Assembly: GCA_052032335.1 (NCBI GenBank)
Contig: JBPEWV010000179.1
Coordinates: 1 to 64,000, forward strand
Source of the DNA: Pleionea sp052032335
Lineage (GTDB): Bacteria; Pseudomonadota; Gammaproteobacteria; Enterobacterales; Kangiellaceae
DNA length: 64,000 nucleotides
Direction: 5' to 3'
A program made the position numbers and the translations under genes. The notes under the pieces are model-generated. The model was not told the origin of the DNA. It saw nothing but the letters and a program-made list of their open reading frames with translations, and did not search any database. Below, piece after piece: positions 1-8,032 of this stretch (positions are counted from its first letter, which is position 1; the number at the start of each line of letters is the position of its first letter).

Positions 1-6
1 AAAACC

Positions 7-222
7 ATGAATATACGAATTAATCTTGATATCGAGCTGGCCAAGAAAAAAATGTCGCTCACTGAACTTTCGCAAAGAATAGGTATTTCAATGACCAACC
101 TATCGTTGCTTAAGACCGGGAAAGTGAAAGCCATTCGGTTCAGCACACTCGAAGCCATCTGCCGCGAACTGCAATGTCAGCCGGGCGATATTTTGCAATA
201 CGAAAATAGCGCTGAAGATTAA
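7..222 (+). CDS. Small Xre/YozG-type HTH transcriptional regulator
   Basis: A 71-residue protein that is almost entirely one Cro/C1-type helix-turn-helix. The helix pair lies at about residues 18-40 (LTELSQRIGISMTNLSLLKTG), followed by the conserved IRFSTLEAIC segment and a PGDIL end. This is the compact HTH class found in YozG-like regulators, which has no separate sensor domain. It presumably binds DNA as a dimer. The next gene, 29 bp downstream on the same strand, is a membrane protein, and this regulator class is often paired with DUF2975-type membrane proteins. That suggests a regulator/membrane-partner unit, which is inference. The start is 7 bases from the window edge, so upstream regulation cannot be judged. 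Confidence 0.85.
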   Translation: MNIRINLDIELAKKKMSLTELSQRIGISMTNLSLLKTGKVKAIRFSTLEAICRELQCQPGDILQYENSAED

Positions 223-251
223 CAGCGCTTCTATTCATTCATGGAGACACT

Positions 252-863
252 ATGACATCACACTACTTAAAACCGGGCATTGCAGCGATTGCGCTGGCCA
301 TTTTATTTCCCACTTATTGGATTTATATTTTTATTTCTGGAGGCGACGATTACGCGACCGCATACCAAAGTGACATGCTCTCATTAGACTGGATTGATGC
401 GCTGTTTCTTTTAATCGGTGTGCTTGAGGTATACATTTATTTCAGTTTACGGAATACCTTCAGCAATCTCATTAAAACGAGAGCCTCACAAGCTGCGTTG
501 ATGATCATGGCGAGTATGGTAGTGATATTTCATTCGACCTTAATTTTGGATGTATTCTTTTTCTTCAGCAATGCCAACGCTGCATCAACATCTGTGAGTC
601 GACTGATCGATATCAGTTTTATCATCTCCGTCGCGGCACTGATCGGTTTTTCATTGAGCGGTCTGGTACTGAGCGCGCTGATGCTGTTGAAAAAACACCA
701 TTCTGGAGGATTAATAAAAACCTTCGCGGTTATTCTCCTAATTATGTGTGCGTTTCAACTTACTGTTGTGTTCTCCTTCTTAAGCATCGTGTTATTCCCG
801 ATGGCGCTCATTGTACTAGCCGTATACTTCTTAAAAGAACCTGAAATGGTAGAGGTTGTTTAA
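252..863 (+). CDS. Multi-pass membrane protein, possible DUF2975-like partner of the HTH regulator
   Basis: A 203-residue hydrophobic protein with about five predicted membrane segments, near residues 8-30, 47-66, 82-103, 122-147 and 157-193. A charged patch (KKHH, residues 147-150) should lie in the cytoplasm. The ATG follows a good ribosome-binding site (GGAGA, 4-base spacer). It probably shares a transcript with the HTH gene. The four-to-five helix layout and the pairing recall DUF2975 proteins, but I see no motif that proves it. No catalytic motif is visible. The function is unknown. Confidence 0.7.
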   Translation: MTSHYLKPGIAAIALAILFPTYWIYIFISGGDDYATAYQSDMLSLDWIDALFLLIGVLEVYIYFSLRNTFSNLIKTRASQAALMIMASMVVIFHSTLILDVFFFFSNANAASTSVSRLIDISFIISVAALIGFSLSGLVLSALMLLKKHHSGGLIKTFAVILLIMCAFQLTVVFSFLSIVLFPMALIVLAVYFLKEPEMVEVV

Positions 864-888
864 GCTTACTTGAATTTTTAATTATAAG

Positions 889-908
889 CTGGGCATTCAG
901 TTGCCCAG
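889..908 (-). terminator. Hairpin at the end of the minus-strand membrane gene
   Basis: A perfect 7-bp inverted repeat (CTGGGCA / TGCCCAG) with a 6-base loop lies between two convergent genes and overlaps the stop of the minus-strand one. Read on the minus strand it is followed by an AT-rich but T-poor stretch, so it is a weak intrinsic-terminator candidate. Confidence 0.4.
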
Positions 909-1460
909 TAATAATCGCACCCAGAACGCCCAGGTTAAACTGATCCCAAATATATACACCGCCAATCCAATATGGAAAGCTCGCGACTTTAGAAACAGTG
1001 CTAGCACACCTAATACGACAAAATGAAGTACAAAAGGTAGATAGAAAGGCGGGTTAAATAACTGAGCCCTCAAGGCGGTTAGAATAATATCGGCAATATT
1101 TGAGGCTATAAAGAAACCGAAAAACCAGTGTCTATTGTCATTAAACATCTTCCCATAATCTCGAACAGACACTTTATCAACCGGATAAAGCATGACTGAC
1201 ATCAGATAGAAAAGAACAGCCCAAACAATAACAGTCAGAAAAAACTCAAACGTCCATTGGCTAAATTCGCTTAACTGAAAAAATACCCACCAGTTAAGAA
1301 CCAAAACGACGAACAATGCCAGACTCCAAAGCAAGTGCACCAGATCAAACCGGGATTCGTCACGTCGAACAATCAATCGCCCCAGTCCTGATAAAATATT
1401 CGCTATTCCTAATCCCAAAATTAGGGACACCAGAACAGCCACGTACTCAAACTCTGACAT
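897..1460 (-). CDS. Hypothetical multi-pass membrane protein
   Basis: A 187-residue protein with five or six hydrophobic segments and short loops. The N-terminus (MSEFEYVAVLVSLILGLGIA) resembles a widespread family of uncharacterised bacterial membrane proteins. I chose the ATG at 1460 over an in-frame TTG at 1472, because the conserved-looking N-terminus begins there; neither has a strong ribosome-binding site. It converges with the HTH/membrane unit and has no obvious operon partner. There is no catalytic motif. The function is unknown. Confidence 0.7.
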   Translation of the reverse strand: MSEFEYVAVLVSLILGLGIANILSGLGRLIVRRDESRFDLVHLLWSLALFVVLVLNWWVFFQLSEFSQWTFEFFLTVIVWAVLFYLMSVMLYPVDKVSVRDYGKMFNDNRHWFFGFFIASNIADIILTALRAQLFNPPFYLPFVLHFVVLGVLALFLKSRAFHIGLAVYIFGISLTWAFWVRLLLGN

Positions 1461-1552
1461 GCCGTTGACCAAATTGTATTTTTACAAAGAGATTACAATG
1501 GAAAGACAGCAAAAGACAAGTTCGACCGTTATCGATTGCGACACAATAAAAC

Positions 1553-1590
1553 CGATGAAAAAAGGGTTGGGGTGTAAAACACGCCCAACC
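1553..1590 (-). terminator. Strong intrinsic terminator, minus strand
   Basis: Bases 1565-1575 pair with 1579-1590 as an 11-bp stem with one bulged base and a 3-base loop. On the minus strand the stem is followed directly by C and six T. This is a textbook Rho-independent terminator for transcription coming from the higher-numbered side. The nearest such reading frame is the small ORF at 1691-1804, so it marks the end of a short transcript or of read-through from the 2052-3509 gene. Confidence 0.75.
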
Positions 1591-1690
1591 AGAAGGACAA
1601 GATGAAACTAAGGAGCTACCACATTTTTTTCGCCCAGTAAATAGAGTGAATACTGAGCAAACCCTATGATCGTTGTAATACTTTGCTTTT

Positions 1691-1804
1691 TTAGCAGGTT
1701 AATAAATCGAACGTTTCCGTTTTCTCGTCATGACCCCGAACAGCAGCAGAAAAGCTACCGAAAAAGAGTATGACAAGTGCGATGGTGGTCAGCGACCGAT
1801 TCAT
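1691..1804 (-). CDS. Candidate small membrane or secreted peptide (37 aa)
   Basis: A 37-residue ORF with a basic start (MNR), one hydrophobic helix (residues 5-22, through FFGSFSAAV) and a polar tail rich in Glu, Asp and Lys. The ATG is preceded by CAGGGG with an 8-base spacer. About 100 bases beyond its stop lies a strong minus-strand terminator. These signs support a real small gene. The upstream region has a TATAGT element but no convincing -35. It resembles no family I know. It could be a small inner-membrane protein or the remains of a signal peptide from a larger gene. Confidence 0.4.
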   Translation of the reverse strand: MNRSLTTIALVILFFGSFSAAVRGHDEKTETFDLLTC

Positions 1805-2051
1805 AACATTTACCCCTGAATTACTATAACGTTGCTCCCCAAAGACAGCGCAACGCGACACAGACTCCGCAGTGACAATCAAACATCAATCGTACCAAAC
1901 GCTGCCGTAGTGATAGCAAAAACCAAAATGACTTTTAGTTCAACCAAAACCTTTCGTATCGAGCCACTTTGAGACTTGATGGCTAAAACTGGGATTTTTC
2001 GAACACACAATTTTAGAATAATACGACTTGTTAAAGACTCCGATGACTCCC

Positions 2052-3509
2052 TTACCAACAATTCGTCGAGATAAACATGGCTCCGTCAACTTTCTCAGCT
2101 TGCTTAAAAACTTCAGCTTGTTGCAGAGCATCCATGTCTCTTTTCAATAAAAAGATCCTAGGGTTACTTTGTACCGCAAGAACCGCGGGACAGTCGACGC
2201 CTTCATCCAACGAAAGCAAACTGTAAAAAACATCGTTGAGGCTGCTCCAGTCATTCAACTGCAATTGGGTTAGGGCGACAACAGGCTTTGCCGCTACGAT
2301 ATTGGGAAAGCGGTTCAACCAAACCGAGTCTATCTGAAGACTTGAGAGCCTTTCAAATACGGGCGAATGAGGTACGTCTTCGATGCGAATATTAGACAGA
2401 GAGATATTTTGTAAGTGTGTGAGCTGAGACAGTTCACCGAAGGCTAATTTTTGTTCGCGCTCAAACCGACAATCCAATTGATTAAACTGCTCAACATAAC
2501 TCGCTTCTTGCCACTGACTATTATTGTTAACGCATTGCTGCAACGCTTTGTTGGTAAAAGTTAACGATTCCAGAGGTTGATAAGCCTCGCGATAGATAAC
2601 CACATCCAACTGATAAACTGAGTGCTCATCAAATACCGAGCCCTCAATGCGGAACTCGAAAGGTTGGGTCACGTCACTGACGACCGATGTCGGAAGTATG
2701 ATTTCTAAATCCTGATTGTAAGTGACACCGTGGGTGAGTGTTAAATTGCTCAGCTGCTCTGGATGGTCAATCGAAATGGGTAGATAAACGTCGAGTACCA
2801 GAGGCTCTAATGGACTGACCGAATAAGTCTCGACAAACGGTTCCATCGTTTTATCCAGTTTTTGTGTCTTGTGCTCTGCCAACTCCGTTTCACGCTGCAT
2901 TTCCTCGACCTCAGACTTACTTAAACCAAGCAAATCGGGGACAAGGCATAACTTGAAAAACTCAAACCCACGAACCATCAACGAGGTTTCCGCAGCGTTC
3001 ATTGCAATGCTGAGAACGGCCAATATCGCCTCGGTTTCTTCTGGCTGAGTTCCTTGAAGCGCTCTAATTTGAGTTGCTGCCTGTTGCTTTTCAATAATTA
3101 GCTGTCGCAAATTAAGAGCCGTTTCTGGCAAGTAGCAGGGAGAGTTTTTATCAATCGATGCCAAGAAGTTCTCCAGCTCGGACAGGTAGCTTTCGGTCAA
3201 TGCCAGTGACCGCTCCATGTGCGAAGCCAATTCAGTCAAATACCCAGATTGAAAAACAGGCCGAGCACTTTCGCGTTTTTCCAGCAGTAAATTGATTTTT
3301 TCTATCACGGAAAGAATGCGATTTGAGGCGGCGTCAGAGTCTTCCAGTATCTGCTTGGTACGACTCTCAAACACCTTTAGCTGCTCTACTGTGCTTGCGT
3401 ACCCGGGTGCTAGAAACACTAATGCCAACGAACAGAAGAACCCGCCCAAAAAATTCCTTAAATACTTAAAATGCCGACCAGCCGTTACACAGTTACGCAT
3501 CGCCCTCAT
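2052..3509 (-). CDS. Secreted coiled-coil protein with leucine-rich C-terminal region, unknown function
   Basis: A 485-residue protein of unrecognised family. Residues 1-39 form a signal peptide with a long basic n-region and the core FFCSLALVFLAPGYA. Residues 40-225 are mostly charged helix with heptad-like leucines, probably coiled coil. Residues 226-320 look beta-rich. Residues 350-450 contain irregular leucine-rich repeats (for example LTHLQNISLSNI and LSSLQIDSVWL). Six or seven Cys in the mature part suggest disulphides. The start could also be the ATG at 3500. It is monocistronic and followed by the small ORF. The repeats suggest protein binding in the periplasm or at the surface, which is inference. 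Confidence 0.65.
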   Translation of the reverse strand: MRAMRNCVTAGRHFKYLRNFLGGFFCSLALVFLAPGYASTVEQLKVFESRTKQILEDSDAASNRILSVIEKINLLLEKRESARPVFQSGYLTELASHMERSLALTESYLSELENFLASIDKNSPCYLPETALNLRQLIIEKQQAATQIRALQGTQPEETEAILAVLSIAMNAAETSLMVRGFEFFKLCLVPDLLGLSKSEVEEMQRETELAEHKTQKLDKTMEPFVETYSVSPLEPLVLDVYLPISIDHPEQLSNLTLTHGVTYNQDLEIILPTSVVSDVTQPFEFRIEGSVFDEHSVYQLDVVIYREAYQPLESLTFTNKALQQCVNNNSQWQEASYVEQFNQLDCRFEREQKLAFGELSQLTHLQNISLSNIRIEDVPHSPVFERLSSLQIDSVWLNRFPNIVAAKPVVALTQLQLNDWSSLNDVFYSLLSLDEGVDCPAVLAVQSNPRIFLLKRDMDALQQAEVFKQAEKVDGAMFISTNCW

Positions 3510-3837
3510 CCCTGAAATCGTTTAGAAAAGAGAATTATGACAAAGTTTTCAATGCCAAATACTGAAACACTGCTCAAAATCGTCAATTTGACCGGAATTG
3601 CCCCTTGTGCGGCGGCGCCCTTATCGTCTGTCAGAATGAGACGCACTACGGAGCATTCCGACTCGGATAATTAGACAAGAACGCGGTATCAGATGGCCAA
3701 CCTACCGCGCAAACGGACCTTGACTCAACTGAATGCCGACATTTGTAATACTTCTGAACTACACTATATTTATATAGCAAGTTATAACAACGCGAAATAT
3801 CAATCTATATAACGCTAGAATAATTGGGCTCAAGATA
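3510..3837. other. Intergenic region, 328 bp
   Basis: The divergent spacer between the secreted coiled-coil gene (minus) and the PstS-like operon (plus). It holds one plausible plus-strand promoter at 3720-3749, described separately, and an AT-rich stretch at 3765-3800. I see no RNA gene or further ORF. Confidence 0.5.
3720..3749 (+). promoter_or_regulatory. Candidate sigma-70 promoter for the PstS-like/porin/GGDEF-EAL operon
   Basis: TTGACT (3720-3725) and TGTAAT (3744-3749) are separated by 18 bases and lie about 90 bases upstream of the first gene of the operon. The -35 matches five of six consensus bases and the -10 four of six. Confidence 0.4.
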
Positions 3838-4290
3838 TTGAGACGGACAGTACTTTACCTAATTTCAATTGTTTTTTGTGTTTGGGGCTCAACCGTAGGG
3901 TCGGCCAACGATGAAAACCGCTTTTCTTTAATTGTCCACGCAGATGTACCAAGCGACACTATTAGCACACGTCAAATTCGTAGTCTGTTTACTCTAAAAA
4001 AGCGCGTTTGGAGTGATGGTTCTGCGGTACAGCTGGTCACCTTGCCAACCGAGTCTGATACACACAAAGACTTCGTAAAATCGGTACTCAATTTATTCCC
4101 CTACCAGCTCTCTCGATTGTGGGAGCGTCAAGTTTTCTCAGGCAGTGCACTTCGCCCTCTGCAGGCCGAAACGCCAGAAGAGTTGATCAACCTTGTTCGT
4201 CAAACCCAAGGTTCGATCGGCTACGTTCTTACGTCCGAGTTAAAGGCAAATTCTCATGAAAAAGTTATCGTCATTCCAGTTAACCGCTAG
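3838..4290 (+). CDS. Periplasmic PstS-like (phosphate-binding-like) protein
   Basis: A 150-residue exported protein with a signal peptide at residues 1-23 (ending VGSA). The rest resembles the short, single-lobe PBP-like proteins often annotated as phosphate ABC transporter substrate-binding proteins: a beta strand (SLIVHAD), ISTRQIRSLFTLKKRVWSDG, a W-E-R helix and the end motif QGSIGYVL. Full PstS is about twice as long and is encoded with pstCAB; neither applies here. A role as a small ligand sensor is therefore more likely than transport. The start is TTG, the only one available upstream of the signal peptide. It overlaps the porin-like gene by 35 bases, indicating co-translation. Confidence 0.75.
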   Translation: MRRTVLYLISIVFCVWGSTVGSANDENRFSLIVHADVPSDTISTRQIRSLFTLKKRVWSDGSAVQLVTLPTESDTHKDFVKSVLNLFPYQLSRLWERQVFSGSALRPLQAETPEELINLVRQTQGSIGYVLTSELKANSHEKVIVIPVNR

Positions 4291-5449
4291 CATTTGTCTA
4301 CTGTCGTTGACAGTGCAGGCAAACGACTTGCATATCGAAGCAGTTGTGTCGGGCGGCTTACTGGATCCATCCGATAATCGTTTTATCAGCGAAGAAGATG
4401 GTGAGCACGCCTTTTTAACCGAAAACGTGTTACGACTGAGCTATTATTTTGCATCGGGTTTTTCACTGTCAGGACAAGCGATTTATCGCGAAGCAGGGGA
4501 CAATTACGACAGCGACCCCAGAATCGACTTTTTACAACTGGAGTACCGCACCAGTTGGTATCAGGACAGCGAACAGGTGATTTCGCTGGGGCGATTTAAA
4601 ACCCGTCAGGGCATTTATAACGAATCGCGCGATATCCCTTTCACGCGCCCCAGTATTTTGTTACCGCAATCCGTCTATCTGGACTCCACCCGAAACTTTC
4701 TACTTTCTGCCGACGGCGTGAGATTGAGAGGCTATCATCCGTTCACCGAGAGTGATCTTTCTTTCGGTATTGCTAAGGGCAAGAGTACCCTCGACGACAA
4801 ATTCAGTGAAGTTACCCTTGCCCCAACGGCAAAGGGAGACTGGAAGTCGGACAACAATACCTACGCCGACGTTTATTGGGAGTCACAAAACTGGACTCTT
4901 GGCATGAGCATTAGCGATGTTTCTTTAAATTACAATGCCAGTTCCGACTCGTTTTTCCAGGTTGACATTGGCGGTGGGATCATTGTTCCTGTACCTCTTA
5001 TTGACGGTGAATTTGATGCTCGTTATACCACCCTGTCAGCTCAATACCGCCAAGCACAATGGGAAGTCACCGCGGAAGCCATCGAGCGCCAGTTTGATTC
5101 AGTCGGCTTTGCCATACCGGGGGAGAAACAAAAGTCAAGAATCGATGGGTACTATCTTCAGTACCGCTATTTGTTTAATAGCCGTTGGTCAGGCCTTTTA
5201 CGCTACGATTTTATGGACATCGAATTCAAAAACAATCCACCTTTCGCCAGTGATGATTCTGATGCGCTGGAAGCTATCGATAAAACACTTGGGGTTTTGT
5301 GGGCACCCACCGATCAATGGTTGCTCGGCATCGAATACCATTACATTTCAGGAGGAGCCTGGATCCCGCCGATTACCAAACTCACCGGAGCGACAGATTT
5401 CGAGAAAGACTGGTCTTTAACGGCCGTACAAATCAGCTATCGATTTTAA
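4256..5449 (+). CDS. Outer-membrane beta-barrel (porin-like) protein
   Basis: A 397-residue protein with a signal peptide (residues 1-22, ending VQA) followed by alternating amphipathic strands. A barrel-type terminus (VQISYRF) ends in the C-terminal Phe typical of outer-membrane proteins. Repeated aromatic-flanked strands such as LQLEYRTSW, SLGRFKTRQG and YYLQYRYLF fit a porin of about 16 strands. I cannot assign a substrate. It sits between a periplasmic PstS-like protein and a GGDEF-EAL protein in one unit; this trio recurs in marine Gammaproteobacteria, as far as I recall. It may admit or sense the ligand the first protein binds, which is inference. Confidence 0.75.
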   Translation: MKKLSSFQLTASICLLSLTVQANDLHIEAVVSGGLLDPSDNRFISEEDGEHAFLTENVLRLSYYFASGFSLSGQAIYREAGDNYDSDPRIDFLQLEYRTSWYQDSEQVISLGRFKTRQGIYNESRDIPFTRPSILLPQSVYLDSTRNFLLSADGVRLRGYHPFTESDLSFGIAKGKSTLDDKFSEVTLAPTAKGDWKSDNNTYADVYWESQNWTLGMSISDVSLNYNASSDSFFQVDIGGGIIVPVPLIDGEFDARYTTLSAQYRQAQWEVTAEAIERQFDSVGFAIPGEKQKSRIDGYYLQYRYLFNSRWSGLLRYDFMDIEFKNNPPFASDDSDALEAIDKTLGVLWAPTDQWLLGIEYHYISGGAWIPPITKLTGATDFEKDWSLTAVQISYRF

Positions 5450-5471
5450 GTACTGAAGTAGAGTCCGCTCG

Positions 5472-7961
5472 ATGAATCTTTACGTTAGCCTTCGAATTAA
5501 ATCGGCAATATTGGTTGCCACGCTGCTACTCTTATTTGCCAGCATTACCTACTACCTTTCCTCAGAGCAGTTGGTAAAGCAACAACAGGAGGCCTCCGAA
5601 CAAAAGTTTCGCTCGATTGAACGCAGTTTGCTGATACAGGAAGAACAACTGCTCAACCATTTGGTAACCCTTGCTGAGCAGCTCGGCGCGTTCAAAAATC
5701 AGTCGCCCAGTACCGAGCAATTTTACTCATCATTACGAAAGAGCTGGGAAGAAATCGAGTTGCTAAGCAGTTTACAAGCGCTGAGAGTCTATCCGACAAA
5801 TGACGCGCGGCCTTCGGTTTCTTTAGGCAGTACCAACGTTCCTAATTTTAAACAACTGGTTAATCGAGCTTTTGCAACTGGCGCAGCGCAAAGTGAACTC
5901 TACTGCCAATCACAATGCTATATTGTCAATGCCATACCGCTTTACGGGCCAGAAGGCCCATCAGTATTTGTGTTGGTTGACCCATTTTCCAAAGTCATAG
6001 GCTCGATGGCTAAAATTCACAAGGTCGAGGCAGCAATTCTACAATCGCTCAATACCCCCGCACAGGTTGAAAACCCCCGCAGCTATATTGAAAAATGGCA
6101 ATCCAACCTGCTAGCCGTTACCAATTCTCAAAATACCATTAAATTGATCAATGAAATATCGTCCCGTGTTAGCCTCGATCAAATTCGCTATCAAAGCCAA
6201 CGCCATTCTATCGGAAACTTGACGCTACAAACCTGGACCTTTTTTCACCCTAGCGACGAATCACGTTTGTTTCCCATATTAGTGATCGACGACATAACTA
6301 AAGAAAGTGCCGCCTACAGCGCTTTTAGTCAACGGTTGGCAATGGTCATATTCGTAACCATCGCTTTTTTTGCGCTTCTTGTTTTCTACTTCAGTATGAA
6401 GCCAATAAACAAAATTAAGCATCTGGTTAATCAATACCCGAAAATAGCTCTGCATCGATTCAGCGAAGTACGACAATCGTTGCCTAAAGTAAAACGTTGG
6501 TTTAGCGATGAAGTCGATACCTTGCATGACGAGACCCTTGAGCTCACCAAGCAACTGGAAACACTCGATAACGACGTACAAGTAAAGAACGATGAATTAG
6601 AGTACAAAGCAACACACGACGAGTTAACCGGACTTGGCAATCGCAACTTACTGCGCTTTGAACTGGAAAAAATAATTGAGCAATACAGAAACACCAACGC
6701 CTGTTGGGCACTGGTTGTGGTCGATCTGGACAACTTCAAACAGATTAACGATACCTTGGGACATGTTGTCGGCGATGAATTATTAAAAATTGTGGCACAC
6801 CGAATCAAAGACACCGTGAAAAATGAAGACATTGTGTGCCGTCTTGGTGGCGACGAGTTTGTCATTGCGTACAGCAACTTTAAACAACGTTCCAATATCG
6901 AAGTGATCATGAGAAACCTGTTTAACGCGTTGGAGCAACCAGTCGCTTTACAGTCAAATGTTTTTCGAGTTCAAATCAGTGCTGGCGTGAAGATAATTCA
7001 ATCTGACAATTGCAGCGCAACCGAACTTATCAAGTCAGCCGATCTTGCTTTATACGCAGCAAAAGACAGCGGAAGAAACTGCTACCGCCTGTTCGACGAA
7101 AACATGTCGCGTACCGCAGAGACCAACTTTTTAATTGACCGTGACTTCGAAGATTCACTGAGTAATCAAGAGTTTTACCTGGAACTGCAGCCGCAACTGG
7201 CGAGTCAGTCAGGCAAACTGGTTGGCTTTGAAGCCTTAATCCGCTGGCAACACCATCAACACGGTCGAATATTCCCAAACAATTTCATTCCCATTCTCGA
7301 AGAGTCGGACAAAATAATAAAACTCGGTCGATGGGTAGCGGAGCAAGCACTGAACCAACTATCAGAAATGTGCAAAGTAGTACCAGGTGTTCGTATTGCA
7401 ATTAATATGAGTGCAAAGCAACTCTATGATGAAACCTTCTTTTCATTTTTGCTGAAGCATTCCGATCGATTAAATATTAAAGCCGAACAAATTGAACTTG
7501 AGATCACCGAAAGCGTGTTAATTGACGATCTCGACTTTGCAAAGAAGTGGATCAAAAAAGCGCACGATTTGAACCTGCGGGTCTCGATAGACGACTTTGG
7601 CACGGGTTACTCGTCGCTCGGTTACATCAGCCAACTCGACTTCGACACGGTAAAGCTGGATCGCTCCTTTATTCAGAACCTCACTCGCGACAAAAAAAAT
7701 CAAGGGATTTTATCCGCTATCATTTATATGGTTAAGAAAATGGAAAGTGAAGTGGTTGCTGAAGGCATTGAAGATACCATTCAGTTTGATATTTTGCGGT
7801 CCATGGGTTGCGACATTGCACAGGGGTTTTACATTCAGAAACCCAGACCCATCGAGCAAGTACTCGAATCATTGAAGGCTTATCAAGCTCATAACCGGTG
7901 GCCCACCCTGTCAAGCAGTGAGCTTTACCAAAACTCAAGAAATAAGATGTCCAATGGTTGA
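5472..7961 (+). CDS. Membrane-bound GGDEF-EAL c-di-GMP turnover protein
   Basis: An 829-residue inner-membrane protein: TM1 at residues 11-28, a periplasmic sensor region to about 288, TM2 at 289-309, a linker helix, a GGDEF domain (about 380-540) and an EAL domain (about 560-810). The cyclase signature GGDEF is intact at 459-463. The inhibitory-site Arg is replaced by Lys (KNED instead of RxxD). The EAL domain keeps E587-A-L plus INMSAKQL, LEITES, DDFGTG, KLDRSF and AEGIED, so it should hydrolyse c-di-GMP. Both activities are possible. It lies 22 bp after the porin-like gene. The periplasmic domain probably receives a signal from the two upstream proteins, which is inference. Confidence 0.92.
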   Translation: MNLYVSLRIKSAILVATLLLLFASITYYLSSEQLVKQQQEASEQKFRSIERSLLIQEEQLLNHLVTLAEQLGAFKNQSPSTEQFYSSLRKSWEEIELLSSLQALRVYPTNDARPSVSLGSTNVPNFKQLVNRAFATGAAQSELYCQSQCYIVNAIPLYGPEGPSVFVLVDPFSKVIGSMAKIHKVEAAILQSLNTPAQVENPRSYIEKWQSNLLAVTNSQNTIKLINEISSRVSLDQIRYQSQRHSIGNLTLQTWTFFHPSDESRLFPILVIDDITKESAAYSAFSQRLAMVIFVTIAFFALLVFYFSMKPINKIKHLVNQYPKIALHRFSEVRQSLPKVKRWFSDEVDTLHDETLELTKQLETLDNDVQVKNDELEYKATHDELTGLGNRNLLRFELEKIIEQYRNTNACWALVVVDLDNFKQINDTLGHVVGDELLKIVAHRIKDTVKNEDIVCRLGGDEFVIAYSNFKQRSNIEVIMRNLFNALEQPVALQSNVFRVQISAGVKIIQSDNCSATELIKSADLALYAAKDSGRNCYRLFDENMSRTAETNFLIDRDFEDSLSNQEFYLELQPQLASQSGKLVGFEALIRWQHHQHGRIFPNNFIPILEESDKIIKLGRWVAEQALNQLSEMCKVVPGVRIAINMSAKQLYDETFFSFLLKHSDRLNIKAEQIELEITESVLIDDLDFAKKWIKKAHDLNLRVSIDDFGTGYSSLGYISQLDFDTVKLDRSFIQNLTRDKKNQGILSAIIYMVKKMESEVVAEGIEDTIQFDILRSMGCDIAQGFYIQKPRPIEQVLESLKAYQAHNRWPTLSSSELYQNSRNKMSNG

Positions 7962-7980
7962 GCTTATCTTACTCAACCAT
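7954..7980. terminator. Inverted repeat between convergent genes
   Basis: A perfect 9-bp stem (ATGGTTGAG / CTCAACCAT) with a 9-base loop spans the stop of the GGDEF-EAL gene. No T-run follows on either strand, so it may be a weak terminator or a transcript-end stabiliser. Confidence 0.35.
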
Positions 7981-8032
7981 CAAGTCAGAACATGTTTAAA
8001 TACAAGTGCAAACAAAATATGTCTATAAGGTT

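Noticed and set aside
1879..2131. Two overlapping minus ORFs of 60-63 codons
   Set aside because: They overlap each other and the end of the secreted coiled-coil gene, with no start signals.
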